Positions 1 to 4,894 of a DNA stretch of 5,998 nt are shown piece by piece. A program made the position numbers and the translations under genes. The stretch is from an uncultured Clostridia bacterium (lineage in GTDB: Bacteria > Bacillota > Clostridia > Oscillospirales > Oscillospiraceae). Under the pieces are notes generated by a model, which worked only from the letters and a program-made list of their open reading frames with translations, did not search any database and had not been told where the DNA came from. Position 1 is the first letter of the stretch, and each line of letters starts with the position of its first letter. The stretch lies in contig CAMDZY010000111.1 of NCBI GenBank assembly GCA_945910975.1, forward strand, positions 1 to 5,998. Reading direction: 5' to 3'.

Positions 1-28
1 ATATACAACGATTTTTTTGGAAAGTCAA
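1..28 (-). promoter_or_regulatory. Possible sigma-A promoter reading out of the left edge
   Basis: On the minus strand a TTGACT (plus 23-28) is followed by a 17-base A-rich spacer and then TATAT at the window edge, where the last base of the -10 box is cut off. It lies just beyond the stop of the acetyltransferase gene, so it would drive a gene to the left of the window. This rests on box match and spacing only. Confidence 0.4.
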
Positions 29-49
29 GAATTTCGCCGTGCCGCCGCT

Positions 50-502
50 TTACAGTTGTTTTTCCATCACAAAGTTGGTCAAAACGACATTTTGCCGGAT
101 GACCTGTTGCTCTTTGCAGACGTGATAGCCCCTGCGCAGGAAAAACGGCTTTGCGGTGATGGATGCATGGGTTGTTACTTTGCCTGTCTGCACAGTGCAC
201 TCAAGCCGGTCGCAGATCGCGGTGGCAATCCCCTGCCCCTGATAGTCCTTGTGGACATAGAGCCTGTCCAGATAGCCGGACGCGTCAATGTCACCGAACC
301 CCACAATTGTGCCATCGTGCTCGGCGACAAGCGAATGATGCGCCAAAAATGACCGGTTCCACTGCGCAAGGTCTACCCTTCCGCTTGCCCATGCATCTAC
401 CTGCTCTTGTGTGTAATCCTTACAGTTCACGCTATGAACCGTTTGATAAAACAGCTCTGCCAGCTGTTTGCAATCTGATGGCTGATAGTTTCTAATTCTC
501 AT
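50..502 (-). CDS. GNAT-family N-acetyltransferase, YafP-like
   Basis: This is a 150-residue single-domain GNAT protein, expected to move an acetyl group from acetyl-CoA to an unidentified small-molecule or protein amine in the cytoplasm. It opens with the usual beta-1 pattern IRNYQPSD. The acetyl-CoA pyrophosphate-binding loop is visible as Q88-G-Q-G-I-A93 (the Q/RxxGxA motif), preceded by the YLDRLYVHKDY strand. The C-terminal part carries S114-ITAKPFF and a closing TNFVM, which match the pattern I recall for the Escherichia coli YafP group. Length is normal for the family. The start is supported by a GGAGGAG ribosome binding site (plus 511-517) eight bases upstream, and a promoter lies at 540-567. 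It is divergent from the deacetylase gene and appears monocistronic within the window. Family assignment is firm; the substrate cannot be read from sequence. Confidence 0.92.
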   Translation of the reverse strand: MRIRNYQPSDCKQLAELFYQTVHSVNCKDYTQEQVDAWASGRVDLAQWNRSFLAHHSLVAEHDGTIVGFGDIDASGYLDRLYVHKDYQGQGIATAICDRLECTVQTGKVTTHASITAKPFFLRRGYHVCKEQQVIRQNVVLTNFVMEKQL

Positions 503-539
503 GATTTCCTCTCCTCCACCTATTATCAGCTGTTTTTTT

Positions 540-567
540 AGGATACACCTTGCCCGAAAAATGTCAA
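540..567 (-). promoter_or_regulatory. Promoter of the acetyltransferase gene
   Basis: On the minus strand a perfect TTGACA (plus 562-567) is followed by a 16-base spacer and TATCCT (plus 540-545), four of six matches to the -10 consensus. It sits about 38 bases upstream of the start codon at 502, with the GGAGGAG site between. Its -35 box is only 24 bases from the -35 box of the divergent plus-strand promoter, so one bound regulator could affect both. Confidence 0.6.
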
Positions 568-591
568 GTTATTTTCGTATGCATTCTTGGC

Positions 592-620
592 TTGCTTTTA
601 TGATATTTATGTTTTATAAT
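592..620 (+). promoter_or_regulatory. Promoter of the lipoprotein gene pair
   Basis: TTGCTT (592-597), a 17-base spacer and a perfect TATAAT (615-620) form a strong sigma-A type promoter. The predicted transcript would start near 627, leaving a leader of about 70 bases before the ATG at 699. This position also argues against start codons upstream of 620 for the deacetylase gene. Confidence 0.65.
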
Positions 621-698
621 GGGTTTAGAATGTCGAAAATAGGCGAAAAATATGGCATAGGGCAAAATGCCATTGCCGCGAAAAGAGGGTGTACACGT

Positions 699-2141
699 AT
701 GAAACGAAAAATTCTTGCGCTTTGGATGGTCTTTCTGTGTCTGGTCGGCTGTGCGTCGCAGGATTTTCACATTGTTGGTGAGAAGGATTATCCGGACTAT
801 CGAATTTTTGAATTTCGGGAGTATTCGGACACTTTTTCCCACAGTCTGGAACTGAACGCAGGCGATGCGGTCGCTTTGGATTATATTATCCGTCAGGGTC
901 GCTTGCAAATCGTTGTGAAAATGGGCGACGATGTGGTTTATCGCGACAGCACCACCATGTCCGGCAATCAGGAGATTCCGATTGACAAATCGGGCAACTA
1001 TAGCTTTACGTTTACGACAAAAAGCGCCAGTGGTAACGTTACGCTGACCGCCATTCGCGCTCCCGAGCAGACAGACGCTCCGCAGCAGGAAACAACCACG
1101 CTTAAAATTTACACGCCAAACGAAGACGACTCCATCAGCAGCACCACTGTAGAAGGCACTGCTACCGCAGATGGAATTTTCAGCGCTTTGCAGCAGGCGG
1201 GCGTCATTGGTGAGGATGTAATTGCGAGAGATTTCAAGGAAAAAGAAACCGCAGAGCAGACAGAATATACCTTAAATCTGTCACAGGCTTTTTCCGAGCA
1301 AGCTACGCGTCAGATCGTGCAGTGTATCGTGAATACCTATTTGGCCAACATGGGCGGCGATGTCATGCGTATCACGCTGGAGGGTCAGGTTTTAAAAACG
1401 GATGCATGGGAAATGTCTTCCCCATGGCCGTTCTCCGAAACAGTGACGCCGGAAGAAACCGAGCCGACAGAGCCAAGCAAATCTGAACCGGAAACGTCCG
1501 AGGAAACAGAGCCAAGCGAACCGGAAGACACAACGCAAGACGGTGCGCCTATGCTTGCACTGACCTTCGACGACGGCCCCAGTCAACACACCAAGGAGAT
1601 TTTGGATTTGCTGGAAAGCTACAACGCCAAAGCAACATTTTTCGTGGTCGGCACGAATGCGGACAATTATGATGTTACCATGTCGCGTGCCTTGTCGCTG
1701 GGCTGCGAAATCGGTAACCACACGGTGAATCACACGGATTTGACCGATGCCGACAGCGAAACAATTGCAGAAGAAATCGGCAACTGCGCGGATAGTGTGC
1801 AGCGCGGTACCGGCTATACACCACCGTTCCTGCGGCCACCCTATGGTGCGGTGAATCAAAGTGTCAAAGATCAGGTCGGACTGCCGATGATTCTCTGGTC
1901 AATCGATACCCGCGACTGGGAATCCCGCGATGCCGATGCCGTAATTGAGCAGGTGTTGGGAAAGGTTTCAGACGGTGACATCATCCTCATGCACGACCTC
2001 TACGGCTCCACAGCAGAAGCCTGCAAAACCATCATCCCCAAGCTGTTGGAGGAAGGCTATCAGCTGGTTACTGTCAGCGAGCTTGCAAAGGCAAAGGGCA
2101 TCGACCTGGAAGCCGGCGAGTGCTATTACAGCTTCCATTAA
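699..2141 (+). CDS. Membrane lipoprotein with GerM-like and NodB polysaccharide deacetylase domains
   Basis: This is a 480-residue predicted lipoprotein. A short signal peptide ends in the lipobox L-V-G-C18. Residues about 46-121 look like a beta-rich domain of unknown type. Residues about 134-233 resemble the GerM/sporulation domain (a YTLNLSQAF strand, a TRQIVQCIVNTY helix and ITLEGQVL at 225-233). A Glu/Thr/Pro-rich stalk spans about 250-285. The C-terminal NodB domain keeps its full catalytic set: TFDDGP 289-294 (base D291, metal ligand D292), H341-TVN-H345, RPPYG 379-383, D403-TRDW, and H432-D433. It should therefore be an active metal-dependent deacetylase acting outside the membrane on N-acetylated glycan such as peptidoglycan. 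The exact substrate is an inference. The start at 699 is chosen because GAGGG lies just upstream and the signal peptide begins there; the frame is open back to 501, but that stretch contains the promoter. The next gene follows after 52 bases and is probably co-transcribed. Confidence 0.93.
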   Translation: MKRKILALWMVFLCLVGCASQDFHIVGEKDYPDYRIFEFREYSDTFSHSLELNAGDAVALDYIIRQGRLQIVVKMGDDVVYRDSTTMSGNQEIPIDKSGNYSFTFTTKSASGNVTLTAIRAPEQTDAPQQETTTLKIYTPNEDDSISSTTVEGTATADGIFSALQQAGVIGEDVIARDFKEKETAEQTEYTLNLSQAFSEQATRQIVQCIVNTYLANMGGDVMRITLEGQVLKTDAWEMSSPWPFSETVTPEETEPTEPSKSEPETSEETEPSEPEDTTQDGAPMLALTFDDGPSQHTKEILDLLESYNAKATFFVVGTNADNYDVTMSRALSLGCEIGNHTVNHTDLTDADSETIAEEIGNCADSVQRGTGYTPPFLRPPYGAVNQSVKDQVGLPMILWSIDTRDWESRDADAVIEQVLGKVSDGDIILMHDLYGSTAEACKTIIPKLLEEGYQLVTVSELAKAKGIDLEAGECYYSFH

Positions 2142-2193
2142 ACCGATCGCTTGTTAAAGCCGATACCTCAATAAAATGAAGGGAGAATCGCAA

Positions 2194-2727
2194 ATGAAAA
2201 AGCTACTCGCACTTTTTCTCGCAATCTGCCTGTTGACTACGTCTTTCACCGCTTGCAGTGACACACGGACGTCTGCGCCATTTGAATTGTCGGAAGTGCA
2301 AGTGTCAACAACCGAACCGACAGAAACAGACGCCACAGAAGCAAGTACAGTTGCCGTTCCAAGCTCCACCCCAACAGAGGAATCAATGCCGGAGCAGGCG
2401 CCGACAGAACCAGTACAGGAAGAAACGCAGGAGCCAACGCAACCAACACAGGAAGAAACGCAAGAAACAACACAACCGACACAGGAAGAAACGCAAGCAG
2501 CAACGCAACCGGAAACACAGCAAGAAACGCAAAAAGCAACTGCCCCGGAAACACAGCCGGAAACCGCAGCACCCGCTGCAGCATCCGGCGGCACACTGGT
2601 CTGGATCCCGGAAACCGGAACAAAATACCATAGCAAATCCTCTTGCAGTGGCATGAAAGATCCCACACAAGTCACGGAAGAGCAAGCAATCGCGTGGGGC
2701 TATGAACCTTGCAAAAGGTGCCATTGA
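2194..2727 (+). CDS. Small lipoprotein with repetitive stalk and C-terminal Cys/His metal-binding module
   Basis: This is a 177-residue predicted exported protein. Its hydrophobic signal ends at S-F-T-A-C21, a slightly atypical lipobox (Phe in place of Leu at -3). Residues about 35-130 are low-complexity Thr/Glu/Gln/Pro and include three 11-residue repeats. The last 46 residues form a compact domain with Y145-H146, C151, and a terminal P172-C-K-R-C176-H. This is the YHxxxxC...PCxxC pattern seen, to my knowledge, at the C terminus of many Firmicute exported proteins and nucleases and compared with the Ada zinc site. Zinc or other metal binding is likely; the biological role is unknown. The start at 2194 is preferred over an in-frame ATG at 2176 because AAGGGAG (2179-2185) lies eight bases before it. 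It follows the deacetylase lipoprotein by 52 bases, and both share a stalk-plus-domain design. Confidence 0.85.
   Translation: MKKLLALFLAICLLTTSFTACSDTRTSAPFELSEVQVSTTEPTETDATEASTVAVPSSTPTEESMPEQAPTEPVQEETQEPTQPTQEETQETTQPTQEETQAATQPETQQETQKATAPETQPETAAPAAASGGTLVWIPETGTKYHSKSSCSGMKDPTQVTEEQAIAWGYEPCKRCH
2413..2511 (+). repeat. Three tandem 33-bp coding repeats
   Basis: Three consecutive 33-base units (2413-2445, 2446-2478, 2479-2511) encode residues 74-106 as xQEETQxxTQP copies (VQEETQEPTQP, TQEETQETTQP, TQEETQAATQP). Degenerate partial copies follow up to about 2570. The unit is in frame, so copy number could change without breaking the gene. It probably forms an extended, acidic stalk. Confidence 0.9.
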
Positions 2728-2754
2728 TTCTACAAAGTCAGAATACCAAAAATT

Positions 2755-2784
2755 GACCGCCCCTGTCCAGTCACAGGAGCGGCC
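2755..2784. terminator. Hairpin after the lipoprotein genes, possible terminator
   Basis: Arms 2757-2766 and 2773-2782 pair over ten positions with one C-A mismatch, around a six-base loop (CCAGTC). There is no T run after it on the plus strand. On the minus strand the stem is followed by CAATTTTTGG, so it looks better as a minus-strand terminator or as an RNA-stabilising 3' end for the plus-strand operon. It sits 30 bases past the stop at 2727. Confidence 0.4.
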
Positions 2785-2848
2785 GTGTAGAGAAACCACA
2801 AGCAACAATACAGGATTTGCCTACGCTTTAGCCAATGCAGCAGGGAGA

Positions 2849-2873
2849 TGCGCCCGAAGGACAAAACGGCGCA
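2849..2873. other. Six-base-pair hairpin in the 2728-2990 gap
   Basis: TGCGCC (2849-2854) and GGCGCA (2868-2873) pair perfectly around a 13-base loop. There is no T run on the plus strand, so it is not a typical terminator. The 263-base gap between the small lipoprotein and the XRE gene otherwise holds the hairpin at 2755, the inverted repeats at 2894-2936 and the XRE promoter. Confidence 0.3.
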
Positions 2874-2893
2874 CAATGTGACTACTCGTTCTT

Positions 2894-2910
2894 TGTTACG
2901 CAGAGTAACA
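2894..2910. promoter_or_regulatory. Perfect inverted repeat upstream of the XRE gene, candidate operator
   Basis: TGTTAC and GTAACA form perfect half-sites separated by GCAGA. The site is about 20 bases upstream of the -35 box of the XRE gene. Dyads of this size are common operators for helix-turn-helix regulators, but no direct evidence of binding can be seen here. Confidence 0.35.
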
Positions 2911-2916
2911 GCGTTG

Positions 2917-2936
2917 TCACAGATGGTTTATTGTGA
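2917..2936. promoter_or_regulatory. TCACA-N10-TGTGA dyad overlapping the XRE -35 box
   Basis: TCACA (2917-2921) and TGTGA (2932-2936) are exact inverted half-sites with centres 15 bases apart. The right half overlaps the proposed -35 box. A protein bound here would block the promoter, which would suit autorepression by the XRE protein; this is inference. Confidence 0.3.
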
Positions 2937-2959
2937 TTGACAGCGTCTTTCGTTATACT
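2931..2959 (+). promoter_or_regulatory. Promoter of the XRE regulator gene
   Basis: TTGTGA (2931-2936) with a 17-base spacer and TATACT (2954-2959) gives a sigma-A like promoter ending about 30 bases before the start codon. A perfect TTGACA at 2937-2942 is only 11 bases from the same -10 box, too close to serve as its -35 element. Confidence 0.55.
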
Positions 2960-2990
2960 CAGAGCATCAAAACAAAGGAGGTCATTCACA

Positions 2991-3578
2991 ATGACATTAG
3001 GCGAAAAAATAAAAGAAGCAAGAAAGCAAGCAGGTCTTTCCCAAGAACAACTATCCGAAAAGTTGGGTATCTCCCGTTCCGCCGTGGCGAAATGGGAAAT
3101 CGATAGGGGAATTCCCGATGTAGATAATCTTAAAATCCTGTCACAGCTTTTGGGCGTCAGTATCGACTATCTGCTGGATAACGGAGAAGATTTGGAGAAA
3201 TCGGTCATTAAAGAGCCGATTGACCTGTCCCGCTATGACGGCAGTCACAGAGAAAAAAAGAATCTTTGCGTTCGGGAGAAATTTCCCAATGCAAAGATTC
3301 ACCCACTGCTCGCCACAACAAAGCTTACAAAGGCACAGCGTATTTTAGACAATATTCTCGGCTTTTGTACACCGGCAGGCTTCCAGATCCCGCGTATTAG
3401 CAACGACTTGAAAGATCTCGATAAGCAGTATTATTTAGCAGAACAGGACGGCAGACAGTTTCTTGTACTTGTTACTGATGAATTTATCGTAAGCCGGGAA
3501 CTCTCACAGAAACAGTATGACGGAAAATTTGAGATCGGCGATATCAAATTCACGAAATGCACCTATGAGGTTAAGTAG
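2991..3578 (+). CDS. XRE-family helix-turn-helix transcriptional regulator
   Basis: This is a 195-residue DNA-binding protein. Residues 3-62 form a classical Cro/C1 HTH: a first helix LGEKIKEARKQAG, the turn LSQEQLSEKLGIS (16-28), a recognition helix S28-RSAVAKWE36, then GIPDVDNLKILSQLLGVSIDYLL. After a short linker, residues about 75-195 form a C-terminal domain I do not recognise by name. It is mixed alpha/beta and ends with several short strands (GRQFLVLVTDEFIVS, KFEIGDIKFTKCTYEV), so it could sense a ligand or mediate dimerisation. The start is clear: a near-perfect AAAGGAGG (2974-2981) lies nine bases before the ATG. It is a single gene with its own promoter and two upstream dyads. Its targets are unknown; it may regulate itself or the neighbouring lipoprotein genes. 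Confidence 0.9.
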   Translation: MTLGEKIKEARKQAGLSQEQLSEKLGISRSAVAKWEIDRGIPDVDNLKILSQLLGVSIDYLLDNGEDLEKSVIKEPIDLSRYDGSHREKKNLCVREKFPNAKIHPLLATTKLTKAQRILDNILGFCTPAGFQIPRISNDLKDLDKQYYLAEQDGRQFLVLVTDEFIVSRELSQKQYDGKFEIGDIKFTKCTYEVK

Positions 3579-3638
3579 CCAATTGAAACCAGATATATAA
3601 CTGCCGTGCCCGTCCTACGGAAGTTAGACAACCAGAAA

Positions 3639-3660
3639 GGCTCTTTGTCAATAGTTGGGG
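3639..3660 (+). repeat. ISL3-family terminal inverted repeat
   Basis: The sequence begins GGCTCTTTGTCAATA and continues to GTTGGGG, the form expected of an ISL3-family end. It lies 39 bases beyond the stop codon of the ISL3 transposase remnant, the right place for the element's transposase-distal end. The matching inverted copy was not found elsewhere in the window. Confidence 0.7.
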
Positions 3661-3685
3661 TAATCGAAAAAACAGAGATGTACTA

Positions 3686-3713
3686 CGAGCAGCTGCCGTC
3701 AGGCGGCTGCTCG
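3686..3713. terminator. Strong 12-bp hairpin, likely terminator
   Basis: Arms 3686-3697 and 3702-3713 pair over twelve positions with one T-G wobble around a GTCA loop, and are followed on the plus strand by TTTGTTGCGTT. It could end transcripts from the XRE gene (108 bases upstream on plus). It also contains the stop codon of the ISL3 remnant in its loop (minus), where it may have insulated the element from outside. Confidence 0.5.
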
Positions 3714-3914
3714 TTTGTTGCGTTGGTGGGAAAACATATGTAAGATGCGGTTTCTGAATCTTTCAAAGTTCCTGTAGCCGTAGACGTTTCTTTTCAGGAC
3801 TTTAATTTTGTTGTTACATCCCTCTGTAAAACCGTTTGTAACAGCCTGCAAATAAAAAGTCAAGAGTAAATTTTGATGAATCCAAAAAATGTTACTGCGT
3901 AAAATAGGTAGCAC
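3699..3914 (-). pseudogene. ISL3-family transposase, C-terminal fragment
   Basis: Up to 71 codons remain of a transposase that is normally around 400 or more residues. The fragment carries the C-terminal signature of the ISL3 DDE domain: T26-NGFTEGCNNKIKVLKR, then YGYRNFERFRNRIL. The final catalytic glutamate of the DDE triad in this family sits in that NGFTEG motif and is present (E30), while the two catalytic aspartates are lost with the missing part. Similarity seems to start near residue 15 (about 3872); the codons before that probably belong to flanking DNA, so the annotated ATG at 3914 is not a real start. The fragment cannot be active. Confidence 0.8.
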
Positions 3915-3965
3915 AAATAGGCCACCGCATAGGCGCCGACCTGAGATGTGTAATGATATGGTTTG

Positions 3966-4571
3966 TTATGTCATGCCTTGCGTTTGAGTTTGTACCGCTG
4001 CGGAGGCACCCAGTTTGGCGAGATATTCCTTCATGCGGCCGTAATAGACACGCAGAAGCTTGTTTGCGCCAGCTGTCATGTAGACGTAGTAGGGCTTTCC
4101 TTCGGCGCGTTTCTTGTCCAGAAACTGGAACACCAGGTCATCCATCGGCGCTGTTTGCAATAGCGCTTCTATCACCAGAAACAATGTCCTTCGCAGCCCC
4201 GGTGAGCCGTGCTTAGAGGTTGGCACGCTTTTGGCTTCATGACTTCCGGGCCGGTTTGTGCCCGGTTCGATGCCTGCAAAAGCCACCAGAGAACCCTTAT
4301 GATCAAACCGTAGTTCTTTATGGGTTTGGGGTTGATGGCACTGACAAAAATTCCTGCCTCATTGAGCTTCCGAGCCACCGGTTCATAATAGCGTCCGGTG
4401 TGCTCAAGAATGACCCGCGTTTCACCATTCAGGCTTTGCAGATAGCTTGCCAAGCGATCCAGCTCACTGGGTGTGACGGACTTCAAAAGGCTGCGCCACA
4501 ACTTCTCCGAATGGACGGAGGGCAGCAATCATACTTTTCCCTTTGGAAACATCAATACCGACTGCGTTCAT
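3966..4571 (-). pseudogene. IS110-family transposase, frameshifted and internally deleted
   Basis: IS110 transposases combine an N-terminal DEDD (RuvC-like) domain with a C-terminal domain bearing a catalytic serine. Reading from the ATG at 4571, MNAVGIDVSKGKSMIAA gives the first catalytic Asp (D7), and the frame then stops at 4464-4466. One base is missing near 4469: the shifted frame continues as PSELDRLASYLQSLNGETRVILEHTGRYYEP (with the conserved Glu of EHTG) to NPKPIKNYG. At 4307-4310 the gene jumps, with another frame change, to RFDHKGSLVAFAGIEPGTN, then KSVPTSKHGSPGLRRTLF and GKPYYVYMTAGANKLLRVYYGRMKEYL, ending at 3966. Around 200 residues normally lie between these parts, so the last two Asp residues of DEDD are gone. 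The serine-domain end is intact in one frame (3966-4310). The protein cannot be functional. Confidence 0.88.
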
Positions 4572-4750
4572 AAACAACCCCCCAAAATAGATTTGCAATT
4601 GGTGACCATCCATTTTTTATTGCCGATTCCATCTGTTTGGTGACACAAACGCACAAGCGAAATGGCTCAACCTGCATAAATCGAACATCGCGAATAAGAG
4701 GATGGCTGACTGACTTACGCACGGGCGCGAAGCCCTTGGAGGTGACCGTC
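4572..4750 (-). ncRNA. Candidate IS110 bridge-RNA region, relic
   Basis: IS110-group elements encode a structured guide (bridge) RNA in the non-coding DNA upstream of the transposase gene. This stretch fills that position. On either strand it can form a GTTTG/CAAAC hairpin (4635-4639 with 4646-4650) and a GGGC/GCCC hairpin around GCGAA (4723-4726 with 4732-4735). The decamers GGTGACCATC (4601-4610) and GGTGACCGTC (4741-4750) repeat in direct orientation, and a related GGTGAC lies at 4639-4644. Assignment rests on position and hairpins only. The rest of the gene-free stretch to 4894 holds a small hairpin at 4799-4815 and the exchanger terminator. Confidence 0.3.
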
Positions 4751-4798
4751 AGACCATTGCTCTCTTTCTAATAGCTTTGGCAACAAAACGATAAACGA

Positions 4799-4815
4799 CA
4801 CGGCTGGCTGCCGTG
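4799..4815. other. Small perfect hairpin in the gene-free stretch
   Basis: CACGGC (4799-4804) and GCCGTG (4810-4815) pair fully around TGGCT. No T run follows on either strand, so it is not a clear terminator. It may mark an old element boundary, but nothing else supports that. Confidence 0.25.
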
Positions 4816-4849
4816 CATGATACCGTAATCTTATTGTAGCAGGGACTGT

Positions 4850-4877
4850 AAAAAACAGCATCAAACAAGGGGGCTGT
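4850..4877 (-). terminator. Weak terminator of the exchanger gene
   Basis: On the minus strand ACAGC pairs with GCTGT (plus 4873-4877 with 4855-4859) across a 13-base loop and is followed by six T residues (plus 4850-4855). It lies 18 bases past the stop of the exchanger gene. The stem is short, so termination would be modest. Confidence 0.4.
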
Positions 4878-4894
4878 AAAGTTCAACAAGCATC

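Larger units (their letters stand above)
3639..3914 (-). mobile_element. ISL3-family insertion sequence remnant
   Basis: The remnant runs from the terminal repeat at 3639 through a hairpin and the last codons of an ISL3 transposase. The element is truncated: its 5' part and other end are missing, and an IS110-family remnant lies immediately next to it. The right boundary is approximate, somewhere between 3872 and the IS110 stop at 3966. Insertion of the IS110 element into the ISL3 copy, followed by decay, is a reasonable history but is not proved. Confidence 0.7.
3915..4760 (-). mobile_element. Decayed IS110-family insertion sequence (deletion derivative)
   Basis: A transposase pseudogene (3966-4571) and the non-coding DNA upstream of it together look like an IS110 element with a large internal deletion. 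IS110 elements lack terminal inverted repeats, so the ends cannot be fixed; both limits here are estimates. The left end as drawn touches the ISL3 fragment and the right end falls before the exchanger gene's terminator. Confidence 0.65.

Noticed and set aside
17..495. Plus-strand open frames across the acetyltransferase gene
   Set aside because: They are antisense to a clear GNAT gene and have no recognisable protein features or ribosome binding sites.
501..698. In-frame N-terminal extension of the deacetylase gene back to the ATG at 501
   Set aside because: It contains both promoters, overlaps the start of the divergent gene, lacks a good ribosome binding site, and would bury the lipoprotein signal peptide that begins at 699.
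1392..1859. Minus-strand open frame inside the NodB domain
   Set aside because: It is the antisense of conserved catalytic motifs and has no coding features of its own.
2413..2570. Repeat array considered as CRISPR
   Set aside because: The units are contiguous, without spacers, and in frame within a coding sequence.
2154..2808. Minus-strand and alternate-frame open frames over the small lipoprotein gene, rich in Cys/Val or Gln/Arg
   Set aside because: Their composition is simply the repetitive stalk read in other frames.
2937..2959. TTGACA at 2937-2942 as the -35 box of the XRE promoter
   Set aside because: The spacer to TATACT is only 11 bases; TTGTGA at 2931 has the correct 17.
3953..4573. 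Plus-strand open frames over the IS110 pseudogene
   Set aside because: They are antisense to recognisable IS110 transposase sequence.
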